A DNA stretch of 64,000 nucleotides from Ochotona curzoniae (taxonomy: Eukaryota > Chordata > Mammalia > Lagomorpha > Ochotonidae). Under the pieces are notes generated by a model. It made no database searches. It was not told the origin of the DNA and saw only the letters and a program-made list of their open reading frames with translations. The stretch is from contig NW_024464918.1 of assembly GCF_017591425.1 (NCBI RefSeq), forward strand, positions 25,200,001-25,264,000. Reading direction: 5' to 3'. Positions 48,430 to 60,156 of this stretch are shown in pieces; positions within the stretch are counted from its first letter, which is position 1, and every line of letters starts with the position of its first letter. The position numbers and the translations under genes are program-made.

Positions 48430-48743
48430 TCAAAATCTTTTGAACTATTTTTTTTTATTTGAATGGCAGAGTTGCAGAGAGGAGAGAGAGAAAGAAAGTT
48501 CTTCCATCTGTTGGTTCACTCCCCAAATGACTGTGAGAACCAGAGCCGGGCAGAACCAGGAACCTCTTCCTGGTTTCCTACATAAGTGCAGGGACATAAG
48601 CACTTGGGAACTTCTGCCTTCCAGGCCATTACCAGGGAGCTGGATAAGAAGTGGAGCAGCCAAGACTCAAACTAGCACCCACATGGGATGCTGGCACCAC
48701 AGATGGAGCTCACCTTGCCATGGCACCAATCTCAAAATCTTTT
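48430..48743 (-). mobile_element. CSINE with perfect 12 bp target-site duplication
   Basis: Target duplicates tcaaaatctttt at 48430-48441 and 48732-48743 bracket the element (48442-48731). Body: cagaaccaggaacctcttcc, then ccagggagctggataagaag, then gcacccacatgggatgctgg. Confidence 0.93.
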
Positions 48744-48870
48744 CAGCAACATAATTTCATTCAATCACTATAAAAATTTTGAGACTGTTTCCCCATTTTG
48801 CAGAATTAAAATTGCGGTTTTATGTTCTCAGTGTAACACTAGTGCTAAGCAGTAGAAATTGTACTAGCAT
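48744..48870 (-). mobile_element. MIR fragment split by the CSINE
   Basis: Contains gactgtttccccattttgca. The left part of the host repeat would lie just before 48430. Confidence 0.5.
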
Positions 48871-49129
48871 CCACCTGTTTGACTTTACATCAGCCTTCTT
48901 ATCACTATTCCACTCTGCTTCCCATAAACACAATGATACCCATTCCCCCAAGCATCAGGTGAGTTACCACCTATTTCTTAACATGATTTTCAGAGACCCA
49001 TCACAGGTCATTTTTGACTAATAAATAATCTAACATACTGATGCCTCAGTGTGATCTAAAGAAAGAAAAGTATTGCAAATACAAGGAAGTCATTAGCATT
49101 TTGTAACAGCAGATATTCAGAAAATAGCC
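48871..49129. other. Unique non-coding stretch
   Basis: Nothing recognised. Confidence 0.45.
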
Positions 49130-49492
49130 TGTCAACAAGAAAACACATTAATAGTGGAATATTCATATGAAGAAATGCTACACAGCAGTGAAAATAACCT
49201 CTAGCTAAACGCAACAGCAAAAATGCGTTTTCAGAGACTGAAGGCAGTACAGTATAGCACTGTGTGAAGAAAAAGCTATGAAAATAGGCAAGACAATACT
49301 ATAAGATGGTATGTGTATAGCAAAACCACTTTAAAATGTATGGAAATAGTTACATGAAATTAGAGTAATAGTCAAGGCCTTAAGGGTGTGTTGGTATTGC
49401 TGTATGTCATGGTCTAGAGTTAACACATGGGGGTTATAATATGTTCCCTATACGCTTGTGTATGTCTTAAATATTTAAAAATACATTTTTTG
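49130..49492 (+). mobile_element. Old L1 3' UTR
   Basis: Word order: gtggaatattcatatgaaga, aatgctacacagcagtgaaa, actgaaggcagtacagtata, acaatactataagatggtat, cttgtgtatgtcttaaatat. Confidence 0.65.
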
Positions 49493-50849
49493 AAAAGAGA
49501 ATTAAGAAGGCAACCATCCATTCTGCAAAGACTGGACTATGGGCCTGCATTATGCCTGGCGTTGTGCAGGGTGTTGGAAGATGATAACGAACAAGGCAGA
49601 CATTGTACTCCTCCCTGGGAACCCACTGACAAGCAGAGAAGATGGGAAGGGAATGGTTAGTCCTGGAAGGTTGGGGGAGTTATGGAGGCATGGATCAAGT
49701 GGACCATAGGGAATTCAGGTGACCTGGGAGTACTTCCAAGGTGAAAAACAGGGGAAGCTGTGTCTGAATAACAAAAAGTCATAGATTTTAGAAAAGGAAA
49801 GAACAGGTTAAATTACTACTATTTAAAATTTCCATTTTTAAAGCTTTACTTTTGAATAAGCAAGAAAGCAGCTCACAGTAAGGCCAAAGAAATAGGAGCA
49901 AGGTCCTGCAAGGTTGTGCATTTATTTCTTGCCCAAATTTGACTTGGTTGTGCACTGTATGTGGCTGTGACGCTGCAAAGGGCAAATCCCAGGCAGGAGG
50001 GGGAGGGGCAGGCTGGGAGCCCTTGGGTGCTTCAGCGACCTCAAACTCTTGTGAAAATCAGAAGAGCTCCCATAGTCAGTGCTAGCACAGAACAATGTCA
50101 GCAGCTGAGGGCAGGAAAACGGTGTTTGCACGTGTCCTAGCTGAGGCGCCAGTGCCCGTAGAGAAACTACTCCAGCTGACTTCCAATTTGTAGATATTTT
50201 ATCATTTGTCATAGGTAAGTTACACAACTGGGTTAGTGATTAAGTTACCAACAGAAGCGATATTTGAATAGCCAAGGTTCAAGGTTGCTTCTTGCTCATG
50301 CACTTAGGCTTAAGTGAAATTGGACTAATTCTTTTTTAACCCCCTTGTTTAGAAGAAAAAAAAATAAAAATGCTGTCTGGCATTCAATACCAGCGTAAAA
50401 GCAGCATTTGCACTATTTCATCAGCCACGGGGCTACCTTGTGTCCCATATTTAGATTTACAAAGTGTGAGATCATTGTCAGTTTCATATATCTGTTTATT
50501 AAGTTTACATGTTCTCCTTCAAATGACATTGGATCTTCTTATCTAACTCAAATAAATGCCTTACACACAGCTAGAATGTTGATAATGAAACATTGTTAAT
50601 TCAAGAATTGAGATAATCTTGGATTGATGGCTCATGTCTGCAATTATACTGTTTCACAAAAATTTCCTCAAAACTACTAACCTTGAGTACCAACAATTCT
50701 CCAAGGATAGAACATTCTTCCCTCTCTTTCATTTATCTTGGTTTATCTCATGAACATCATCAAAGTCATTTACTTGTATTTGACATTTGTGTTTTTTCTC
50801 ATTTGCTGTAATTGCACATACTGATGGGATAGCAAGCTCTAGAATAATT
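49493..50849. other. Mostly unique; one L2 trace
   Basis: 49540-49640 resembles minus-strand L2 (gcctggcgttgtgcagggtg; acaaggcagacattgtactc). Remaining sequence unrecognised. Confidence 0.45.
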
Positions 50850-50975
50850 CTTAGATTTGAATCCAAACTCTGTGACTCTACAGTGATTTAATCTGTTTCC
50901 ACATGTATAAAATGAGGGTCATAATTGTTGCCCTGCAAGACTTGTTGTGGTTATTAGCTCATGTTGTCTTCAGTG
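50850..50975 (+). mobile_element. MIR, plus strand
   Basis: Reads gatttgaatccaaactctgt, cacatgtataaaatgagggt, cataattgttgccctgcaag. Confidence 0.75.
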
Positions 50976-50980
50976 CATAA

Positions 50981-51100
50981 GGGTATTTCAAAACACTCAT
51001 AACAAATGGAATTCAAAATTAAGTTTCTTTTGGTACAAAACATTTTGGAATGTGCAGACTTTTTTATGACATAGACTTTCTATAAACTATTAAAGACCCC
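50981..51100. mobile_element. Mariner-like MITE, copy C
   Basis: Left end gggtatttcaaaacactcat, right end ataaactattaaagacccc. Central gttaagt-like and tttggtacaaaacattttgg blocks match copy D in order. Confidence 0.75.
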
Positions 51101-51138
51101 ATCTATGCCTGGGTTTCAAAAGTCTTTGCACTGAGATT

Positions 51139-51456
51139 GCCATTGTATCATAACAGGTGAAATGACCTCCTGCAGTGCTGGAATCCCATGTGGGAGACAG
51201 TTTGGGTCCTGGCTGCTTCCCTTCTGATCCAGCTCCTTGGTAACATACCTGGGAAAGCAGTAGAGCGTAGTCCAAGTGCTTGAGCCCCTGAAACCATGTG
51301 GGAGAACCAGATAAGGTTTGTAGCTCGTGGTCTTGACATGACTCAGCTCTGGCCATTGCAGCCATTTGGTTGGTGAACTAGCAGATGGGAGATCTTACCC
51401 TTTGTGCCTCTCTTTGTAATTTTGTCCTTCAAAGAAATAAACCTTAAAAAAAAACT
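51139..51456 (+). mobile_element. CSINE, older variant
   Basis: Head gccattgtatcataacaggt, ctgcagtgctggaatcccat; body tccaagtgcttgagcccctg; tail ttcaaagaaataaaccttaa. It sits between MITE copy C and a further half-copy. Confidence 0.88.
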
Positions 51457-51461
51457 TTTTT

Positions 51462-51518
51462 TGCACCGAAAGCTTTCTATCTTTCAATTACATTTTTTCT
51501 GGACTTTTTTTAAGTGTT
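51462..51518. mobile_element. Mariner-like MITE, half copy
   Basis: Only the right half is present: ttttttgcaccgaaagcttt, then ttttctggactttttttaag. Probably a second truncated insertion rather than part of copy C, which has both ends. Confidence 0.55.
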
Positions 51519-51625
51519 TTCCATATGTTAAGTGCTAAGAAGCTCTTAGTAACCATTCAGATTTTAACCACATGAAATAAAGTATTGCATCATATACATA
51601 CTTTGTTGAAAATTTGGCTTACCAG

Positions 51626-51912
51626 TTTTTTAAAGATTTGTTTGTGTTTGACAGGCAGACTTACAGAGGAAAAGAGACACAGAAAGAAAGAGATCTTCCA
51701 ACTCATGGTTCACTTCTCAAATGGCCGCAATAGCCATAACTGAGTCCATCTAAAGCCAAGAGTCAGGAGCGTCTTCCAGGTTTCCCACATAGATGCAGGG
51801 GCCCAAATACTTAAGCCATCCTTCACTGTTTTTCCAGGCCTTAAGCAAGGAACTGGATTGCAAGTGATGCAACCAGCACTTGAACCAGTGCCACAGGTGG
51901 AGCCAGCTCCTT
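51626..51912 (-). mobile_element. CSINE, minus strand
   Basis: taaagatttgtttgtgtttg, agagatcttccaactcatgg, gccgcaatagccataactga, ggggcccaaatacttaagcc. The head end is lost after ccagtgccacaggtggagcc. Confidence 0.9.
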
Positions 51913-52359
51913 TACTTACCATAGAAAGATTTGAACCAACCTCCTGAATGGTGACTAGTGAAAGGGATTTGTCTTTCTGACTTATCCCTTGTTGTTGAGG
52001 TTTTGCATAGGGATCATTAGTGTTTCTTCTATCATGTATACAAGTTGGCATCTAAATTCATTCTGCTTGACATGGCTCTATTTTCACGGTGAGTTTTCTA
52101 GTTACCAGAGGTAAAAGCCTTCTAGTTTAGAGGTGGCAATTAACTGGCTTTTAACACCTGCTATAGGTGACTATTACAGGTCAGAACATTTAAGGTCCCA
52201 ACTGCAGCAACCAGACCTGCCTGGTAACCAAGAGCACCAGTCTGCAAGATGGGAGGAATCCAAGAGATTGGAAAGGGTTAGGTCCCCAAGGTCTGCCTGA
52301 CACCACTGTGGCTGCTACTCTAAGACCCTGAATTTTCTTGCAATTGGGACTTTGTATGT
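51913..52359. other. Unique non-coding stretch
   Basis: Nothing recognised. Confidence 0.45.
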
Positions 52360-52520
52360 CCTGTTCCTTGTGCCTGTAACAGTCTTCCCTATCCTTCCCA
52401 AAAGCTAATTCCTATTCATCTGTCAGGTCTCAGCTCACATGTCACCTTTCTCAGGGAACCTTCTCGAGCCCCACAGGCTAGATGGCGATCTCTATTGTGT
52501 ATCTCTATGGCACTTCCAAA
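52360..52520 (+). mobile_element. L2 fragment, ORF2 end
   Basis: Contains tcagctcacatgtcaccttt followed by ctcagggaaccttctcgagc, a conserved L2 3' ORF2 block. Confidence 0.75.
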
Positions 52521-54034
52521 TTATCCCTATCATGTGCAGGCAGTCCTTATTTGCACACTCCTGGCAAGAGTGAATTTCATTTACTATGATTTGTTTACAT
52601 AATAGCAGTCCTCTAATAACCTAGTTCAAATTTCAGTTACTACAATCTATGGATGATGAATAATTACATAAACAGACTGCTGCTTGCTCTTTGGTCCACA
52701 AATCACTTTGTAAATAACAGGTTCACATGATCAGTAACTAATCATACCACTTCTCCCAAAATCTAATGGAGATTTGTTAGTAGGCATTTATTATCCAGTT
52801 CACACACACCAAAGCCAGTATTGCCTGCTTGTCTCTGAGTGACAAATCTATTTGAAACTTCACAAACACAGATAATTAAAAAAAGAGAAGTGGCCAGAAA
52901 AGATCAAAGTATAAGAAAGAAAAGTGCTCATCCTGGAAGTAAAATCCAAACCAAATTAAAGTGAATGTGGAGAAAAAAATAGCTTACCATGGAGTGTTGA
53001 CAACTGTCAACATGAGATACATACTCCATGCAGCCAGAGAAACATAGCTCAGGAAAACTCAGTCATACAAATGTGCAAAGCAGCTATGACAAAAACAATG
53101 AATACGCCCCATAGGAAGTGACACTAGCAGACCGTATCAGATTAAAAGAGCCCTTAGAGGTATTTTACAATGACACACAGAGAGCAAGAGGGAAAATGTT
53201 GGAATCTGATCAAAACTTATAAAGGAATATGATAATTTGCCAAGAGTAGAAAAATCTTTGTTCTGTGTTGTAAGCTATATGATTAGAAGAGAAGGCAATT
53301 AATGTTTAAAGAATTTGTGACAAGTACTTCACATGAATTCTTAATGTTTCTAATGTTTTAAATTACCATGTACCAAGTAAATAACAGTCTCACTACATTT
53401 TCTCATTTCCCTATACATATATAATCAGCAGTAACAGCTTTTAAAGGTCATAGAATAATTTTTATAATTCTCCCCATTGTTTGGGATGCTCGCTTAACAT
53501 CTTGGCTGAGGGGTTCACCACCACAAAGCAAAGTAAAAACCATCTGTACTTTGAACACCAACCTTAAGCCTGGAACACTATGATTGGTTACCAACCACAC
53601 TCACAAAGATGGGTGTAGTTTCAGGTTTTGGTTAATGAGGAAGTAAGTGAGTAAATGAATGAATAACTTCTACATTATGGTCTACAACTCTAGTTGTTCA
53701 GGGAGAAAACACTATTAATAAAGGAGGATATTTTCTTTCTCCCTGATTAGTGAGATTGGCAATACTTCCCCCTCTATCCCAATGCTTGGCCCATATCCCA
53801 AGGAGGAGACTGCTCTGTAGTCAAATTAATTCAGTAATCTTCATGATCACGCCCCAAAGACTCACATTCGGCTCTCCAACAAGCAGGCCCATGCAGCAAC
53901 TTCATTTGGTTCTATCAGGCCCAGGTCCAGTCTCAGGTGGTCAGAGCCACATAACCACTACCACTATTGTCTCCATCTGGCCTTGGAGTGATGACTTAAA
54001 TACTCCCTGTATTAGACTATGGTTTGGGGACATA
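52521..54034. other. Unique non-coding stretch
   Basis: No repeat recognised; frames under about 105 codons with no domain. Confidence 0.45.
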
Positions 54035-54337
54035 GATATACTTTATATTTTTTAATTTATTTATTTTATGACACAGTTCCATAGGCTCTGGGTTCCCTCT
54101 CCCCAAAGTTCCTCCCCCACCTATGTTCCCTATGATAGTATAGTCCTTCATAAATAGTCGTAAGTCCATCATTCTGCTATTTTAGAATATCATGACATTG
54201 TAGGTATAAACAATGGCACAGAGTCCAGGATCCCATTGTCAAGATATATTTAGCAGTTTCATTGGGAGTCCATCTTTGATTTGGAAGTAGAGATGCATAC
54301 TGCATTGTATCTTCACATCTCAATATGATATTCTTTA
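54035..54337 (-). mobile_element. 5'-truncated lagomorph L1 3' end with target-site duplication
   Basis: A reversed L1 3' UTR (tttattttatgacacagttc; cagtttcattgggagtccat; agagatgcatactgcattgt), bracketed by gatat(a/t)cttta at 54035-54045 and 54327-54337. The UTR is shared with 20221-20287 in opposite orientation. Confidence 0.88.
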
Positions 54338-54954
54338 AGTAAATGAAAGTTGTTACGATAAACTTGTCATAATATAAATTTCAGTCTGGTCAATATCTTT
54401 TAAATCCTTTCCTCCAACATTGTTGCTAGGACTATTAATAAATATTGAGATTTCATTCTCATTTTTTCACACTGAAAAATAGCCAAGATGGCAACACTGT
54501 GTTGACATTACTTCAAAATCCATAATTGAAATCTATAGATAACTGAAAAGGCAACTCTTCTGGTATTTTCCCCATGCTTTTATCATGATAATTCTATTGG
54601 AAATACAACTGGGAAGAGACAGAATGTAAGAGGAACAATATTCCCACAGCTTTGGATGTCAGATGAGCGATTTCATTAAGATATTTCCAGGAAATACCAC
54701 TAACCAACTTATTTATGTTTTCTTTTCTCCTGGGAATTTTCTGTGAGGATTTTTAAAAATTGAATTATCCTCTTTCCAAAAAAGTCGTAACGATTTCTCA
54801 TTCCATGGGTGAATTAAAATTTTCTTCCAGATACAAGCCTGTTACCCAGAGAATGCCTTGGTGGTCTTGTCAGGGCTAGGGTTCAGCACTTGTACTGCCA
54901 CACCCCAGCTCAACTCCAAAGACATTACCTTGTTGTTGATTTGGGTTCCATGCC
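54338..54954. other. Unique non-coding stretch
   Basis: A/T-rich, nothing recognised. Confidence 0.45.
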
Positions 54955-55080
54955 TTCTTTTAATCAGACAACTTCCTATGAACACCTACTCTGTGCCCAG
55001 CACTCTTTTCAGCCCTGAAATAAATGTAAGATTCAGACACAGGCCCTTCTGGACCTTGAAGAGTAATGGCAGAACACATG
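54955..55080 (-). mobile_element. L2-like fragment
   Basis: Contains ctactctgtgcccagcactc and agacacaggcccttctggac, reversed L2 wording. Weak. Confidence 0.45.
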
Positions 55081-55379
55081 ATTAGAATGATTGAAACGCT
55101 TGGGGATTGAACTCACGCCTCAGACTGCAAAGGGAAAAGAGAGTGTGGAAGGAGGGAGGGTGACCGAAAAGACTGAACAGAGAACAACTTTGTTCCCACC
55201 GAGGACAATCTGCCAATGGACTTGGAGGCAGGAAAAGGCTTGCAGTTGCAGTGCTCACGGAAATGGACAGGAGGAAACTCGAAATTGTCTACTTCATTGC
55301 CTATAATTGAGGCCAGAGCCACTGGTGGGACTCTGTGGAGCTGGCCTTTTGCTACGTGTGAGGCTGACTCCCACTGCAC

Positions 55380-55700
55380 AGCTTGTCGGTTCAGGCTGAA
55401 GGCGAGGCTGCTAAAGAGCCTTCCGCAGGGAGCCCTAGCGTCACGCCCATCTGTTTCCTATTTGCAGCCAGCCTGCCCGATCTCAGCTCACACTCAAAGG
55501 CTCCACCGAAGCCTGCCTCTCGCAACTTGCTGACCTTGACTTGGGAATTGCGCTAAGGTTCTTAGCGGCAGGCTAATCTTTCCCCAAGTGCTTTCTCTAT
55601 TAACCACTTAAACAGCAGTTTTCTTCATATCCTCCCACAGCCCGCAGCGGCGGGAGGCCACACGCTGTCTTGTGGAGAGAAGCATGCTCACGTAGACAAA
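55380..55700. other. CpG-denser unique patch
   Basis: About a dozen or more CpGs lie here (ggcgaggc, agcgtcacgc, ccaccgaag, gcgctaagg, cccgcagcggcgggagg), in contrast to CpG-poor neighbours. No repeat explains it. No TATA, splice signal or domain-bearing frame accompanies it, so a regulatory role is only a possibility. Confidence 0.45.
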
Positions 55701-56599
55701 AGGGTCCTCCTGGCAGGAGTCTTGCTGAGAATGGGCCAGCTCCACAGGAGAGGCAAGTCATCTCACCTACTTTCTCATCCTTATGACTTCAGGATTTCAA
55801 AAGAATAATACTTAATTTTTAAAGCTTGTGAAAACATGTAATCAAGGTTTGTGATTTGTTCTAAGCCAGGGAACGCCATCATGACATTCAAGATAAGATA
55901 TAACCCTATGCAAAAGAGCATTTTGGTAATCCATGATTGGACTTTCTTGGCTGCAGTGTGTGTATGGGTCATTACCACAGTTTTGGGGAAAAGGGTAACA
56001 GATAAACCAGTGTGTTCATGAAGTCTTTCCTCTCTCTGATCCTGTTTACTTATTAGTAAAAATGTGATAAACAGTCCCATTGACCTTATAGAGCCATTGA
56101 GAGAGCTGAACAAAGTGATGTGTGTCCGACTCATGGCCTGGGGCCTGAGTCCCACTTCGAAGTCATCAATAATAGTGATTTTCATTTAATGGTGACTCTT
56201 TTGAAAAATTCTGTAATTTGTTCCCATTGGACAAACTTTTCCATCAGTTAGAACTGGGCAAGGGCTTATTCCATTGGCTGGGTGATTATCTTTTTGAATG
56301 CTTATTCTGAGTTTCATTAATAATTTACATGTTGCAAATTGAGTCTTTATGCTGTGGACAGCACAGTTCAGTAGCTACATGGAGTCCAGCTAGTTGCCAG
56401 TAAGAAGCAATCCATAAGAATCATCTTGGCTTCCTTGAAGCTAATGACATAGGGTCTATGCTATATTTATTCTACTTCCTGGACAGGAAATACTCTGATT
56501 CTCATTACTCTTTATAAAAGATTTATGAATCTGAAACACTGTGACTTTTAACACCAGTTTAAAAACAGATCTCTGTCTTCTAGTTCTTCATGCATTTCT
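55701..56599. other. Mostly unique; faint MIR
   Basis: 56025-56100 is faintly MIR-like (tctgatcctgtttacttatt). The 134-codon minus frame at 55781-56185 has no recognisable domain. Confidence 0.4.
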
Positions 56600-56934
56600 T
56601 TTCAAAAATATTTATTAATTTTTGGAAAGGCAGATTTTATAGAGAGGAGGAGAGACAGAGAGAAAGATCTTCCATCTGCTGGTTCAGTCGCCCCAAATGG
56701 CTGCAACAGACAGAGCTGAGCCAATCCGAAGCCAGGATCCAGGAGCTTCTTCCTGGTATTCCACATGGGTACAGGGTCCCAAGGCTTTGGGCCATCCTCC
56801 ACTGTTTTCCCAAACCACAAGAAGTGAGCTAGATGGGAAGTAGAGCAGCCGAGACATTAATCAGCACTCATATGCAATGCCAGAGCTTGCAGACTGAGGA
56901 TTGGCCAATTGAGCTATTGCTCTAGCCAGTCTTT
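56600..56934 (-). mobile_element. CSINE with 10 bp target-site duplication
   Basis: atgcatttct occurs at 56590-56599 and 56935-56944. Element: tttggaaaggcagattttat, gagccaatccgaagccagga, caaggctttgggccatcctc. The head is degenerate (ggccaattgagctattgctc). Confidence 0.94.
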
Positions 56935-56944
56935 ATGCATTTCT

Positions 56945-57839
56945 CTAACGTTGTATCTGGCCAGCTCCATGCCCAGTGATCCATATGGCTCACCTCATCT
57001 AACCTTCCATCTGTAAGGAAATTTACAGAGGAAAACACTGAAGTTTACAGTCATAGCATATGTTGCCTAAGACTTCCCACATTGTTCCACTGGGAACATA
57101 ATCATGTCACTGCAATTTTCCTGTGCTCTATAGGGGAGCAGTTCCTGATACTCTGCAGACTAAATATGATGAACAATAATGTAAAGTCCTGGGCTCAGTG
57201 CATTATCTCTCTCTGCTTTATAAGGTACCTTATTGGTAAAACAGGGATGATAAGCAAACCTAACTCCAACAACTGTTGTAAGGATTAAATAATATATATA
57301 AAATCCCTGACCCAAGAATCAAGTGCTTCACCCTTTGGGAATCCGCCTGCCCCTGCTGAAATATCATATTTCATGTGAATTTCCACGGGTGTTCTGGCCT
57401 GACAGTTTGTGGTTCATAGCCGATGTTGTGTTTCATAACTAGCCTCACCTCCCTGTTTGATTTCCTCAGACATAAGGTTTCTTTAAACTATTTGATTCCC
57501 TAAGAAATGCACGTATATCCATGGTTCTGCGAATGTTTTGACTAGGAGATTTAACAGACATCTGGAGTCACCAGCTTCTCTGTTCCCAGCCCTCCTCTTC
57601 ATGGAAATGAAATCCTAAGGAAGTGTGTCAAGCTGGCATGTGGACCTGAAGGATGAGTCCTGGAGGAGGACTGGAGCCTCCTGCTGTAGCTGTGCCACAT
57701 GTGTTAGGGGTTATGCACCATGCTAAGTTATCTCTCTTTCAAGTTCTCCCTTTCTCTCTCCACCCCATCTGTCACCTACCTACCTATAGGCCTACCTTTG
57801 CATGTAACTCTTCTATGAGGAAGTGAATTGCTTTCCCAA
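56945..57839. other. Mostly unique; one MIR 3' piece
   Basis: 57195-57310 is plus-strand MIR-like (attggtaaaacagggatgat; tgttgtaaggattaaataat). Otherwise unrecognised. Confidence 0.5.
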
Positions 57840-58005
57840 AAAAGTAAATCGTGGCTTTCCACTCCAGCTGTATGACCCTGGGTAAAATGTGTAATCTTTC
57901 TGCACCTAGTTTCCTCATCAGTAAAAGGGAATAGTAATAGTACCCAAATCATAAGGTTGATTTTAGCACTTATAACTAGTACCTAGCACATACTTAAATA
58001 AATTT
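57840..58005 (+). mobile_element. MIR, plus strand
   Basis: Clear core: gctgtatgaccctgggtaaa, gtttcctcatcagtaaaagg, atagtaatagtacccaaatc, ctagcacatacttaaata. Confidence 0.85.
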
Positions 58006-58578
58006 TTTAGTGTTTCATTTAAATGGTGATAAATTCTAGGCTTGCAAGGCTATATATTCACCCCATGAATTATAGATCTGAGCCTGGTTGATTTCAGGGT
58101 ATACTTGGCCCACAATATGATTCTGCCTCTTGCTTGGTGATACTATAAGTTTCTCACTCAACTGAGGATGGCTAGGCATTTGGAAATCCTCAAGAGTAGA
58201 CCAAAATGCCCTTTAAGTCAACAGTCTCTCTTCCAATAATATGAACCAAACTGAAACAAGTAGATAAAGGCATAGGTATAACACCACCTTGTGCAATGTC
58301 ATATGATGACACAGGCCAGAAATAGCGAAAACATGCAGCAGTTCAGGTCATGATCATTAAGGACTCCTGCAGCCATGCAATGATTCCTACATCCCTACAT
58401 CGTTATTATCCAGTGAAGAAATGCTACATGAACTGACAGAAAAGAACACCATGTGCTAGAGCAGGAATAAAAATCAGGTTCCAGAAACCTGGACATATCC
58501 ACATATTTAATGTCAGGAAATTACAGGGGCTTCTGTGACAGTGAGCCCTAGAGAAAAGAGCAAGGTACACTGAATAAA
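58006..58578. other. Unique non-coding stretch
   Basis: Nothing recognised. Confidence 0.45.
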
Positions 58579-58903
58579 TATTTTTTAAGATTTACTTATT
58601 TTCATTGAAAAGGCAGATTTACAAAGAGAAAAGATAAAGATCTTCCATCCACTGGATCATTCCAAATGGCCAGAATGGCCAGAACTGTGCCAATCTGAAG
58701 TCAGGAGCCAGGGGCTTGGAGCCTCTTCTAGGTCTCTCACATAGATGCAGAATTCAAGGACTTGCACCATCCTCCACTGCTTTCCCAGACCACAAGCAGT
58801 GGGCTGGATGGGAAGTGGAGCAGTTGGAGCACAAACCAGAACCCATATGGATGTTGGCACTTGGAGGTAGAGGATTAGCCAGTGGAGCCATTGCATCAGC
58901 CCC
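58579..58903 (-). mobile_element. CSINE, minus strand
   Basis: tttttaagatttacttattt, aagatcttccatccactgga, ctgctttcccagaccacaag, gtggagccattgcatcagcc. Confidence 0.93.
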
Positions 58904-59100
58904 AAGAAATTTTGTTGTTGTTGTCTAATTTTTTTTGGTTACTTAGACTTTTGACCTAGATTCTGTTAAGTTTAAAAGAATAGAACATTAAGACTGATGG
59001 TTTTTTTTTTCAAAATATATATATATTTTTTTTCTCGGAAAAGCAAAGAAAGAAAAATGGAGACAAATGGAGACCTTCTATCTGATTCTGTTCCCAGTGC

Positions 59101-59186
59101 AATGGTCCAGTGCAAAGTTAAGATAGTATATGAGTACTATCTTAAGATAGTATATGAGTACTATCTTAACTTTGCACTGGACCATT
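59101..59186. repeat. 86 bp compound palindrome
   Basis: A perfect 28 bp inverted repeat (59101-59128 with 59159-59186) encloses a perfect 18 bp palindrome, tactatcttaagatagta (59135-59152). Both junctions are the same direct hexamer tatgag (59129-59134 and 59153-59158). Read another way, two copies of a hairpin with an 11 bp stem (ttaagatagta / tactatcttaa) and tatgag loop stand in tandem between long complementary arms. No mismatch in the arms; it matches none of the repeats around it. Confidence 0.95.
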
Positions 59187-59729
59187 TGATCAAATGAGAT
59201 GTGAAATGATGACTGTAGTCAAAAGACAAATGCATTGGAGTGGGATTTCAAAGTTAATAAAATTTGAAGCTATCTGGCAAAATAATTGTCATTTAGGAAA
59301 AAAATGACAATGGTGCTTATCAAACTGGTGCAATGAGCTGAATATCTTTGGAGGAGCTATATAAGACAGCCATGCCAAGACACTCCCAGGGGATCCTAGA
59401 TTATTTTGTGAGAGCAGGGACCAGGGATATTTTGTTTTGGTTTATAATGATTTTTCAGAGTCTCAGAGAAATTAAAACTTATTTAAGGCCATAAGCTCTG
59501 TCATGGCAATATATGGTTCAAACCCATGCTTATAGAACTGCCAGCTTGCCAATATTGCCACTACAGTGTTACCTGGCCAACAGATGGAGGACTACTGCTC
59601 TCTGGGTTGATAGAAGAGAGAAAGAACTGAAGACTTATAAACAGTTAGCAATTATCTGTCTAACTCTCTTCTACCAACCTGTACAAGTGCCTGTATCCAG
59701 TTACCAAAACGCTCACTTTCTGCAAAACT
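59187..59729. other. Unique non-coding stretch
   Basis: Nothing recognised. Confidence 0.45.
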
Positions 59730-59860
59730 CTTGAGTTAGTACTTTATCTCAGTTGCTCTTTGCTTCAGCCTACAAGATCACTATTACCCCCATTTTATAG
59801 ATGAGGAAACTGAGATGCAAAAATCACAGCCTGGGTTAGTAATAGACCCAATGTAACATT
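59730..59860 (-). mobile_element. MIR, minus strand
   Basis: Strong core ttacccccattttatagatg, aggaaactgagatgcaaaaa, cacagcctgggttagtaata. Confidence 0.85.
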
Positions 59861-60030
59861 GTATTTGTCAGATTCCATACTCACTATTGAGATCTATTTC
59901 CTACTGCTGACTGGGTAAGAGTTTCTAAAGCCAATCAGATTCTCTCTCTTCCTAGTCAGTGAATATTTTCCAAGAACCTATTTCCTACCAATACTTAAAA
60001 AGTCAACTTTTTTGTGTTCAAAAGGCAACA

Positions 60031-60156
60031 TAAGTTTCCTCAAAAAGGTTTTGGAAAATAAAACTAAAAGATAAGTTTTCTTTGGTGAAAAAATTTTTGA
60101 ACTTCACTTATTTTTTTCACACACATTTTCCATAAATTTTTGAAGACTCCTTGTAT
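60031..60156. mobile_element. Mariner-like MITE, copy D
   Basis: The best-preserved copy: taagtttcctcaaaaaggtt, aaaactaaaagataagtttt, ctttggtgaaaaaatttttg, and right end cataaatttttgaagactcc. The inverted ends match copies A-C. Confidence 0.78.

Noticed and set aside
55113..55533. Possible exon in the CpG-denser patch
   Set aside because: Frames are open on both strands without domain or clear splice sites; kept only as a composition note.
59101..59186. Palindrome as a CRISPR or bacterial terminator
   Set aside because: Mammalian context, only one locus, no spacer array or T tract logic.
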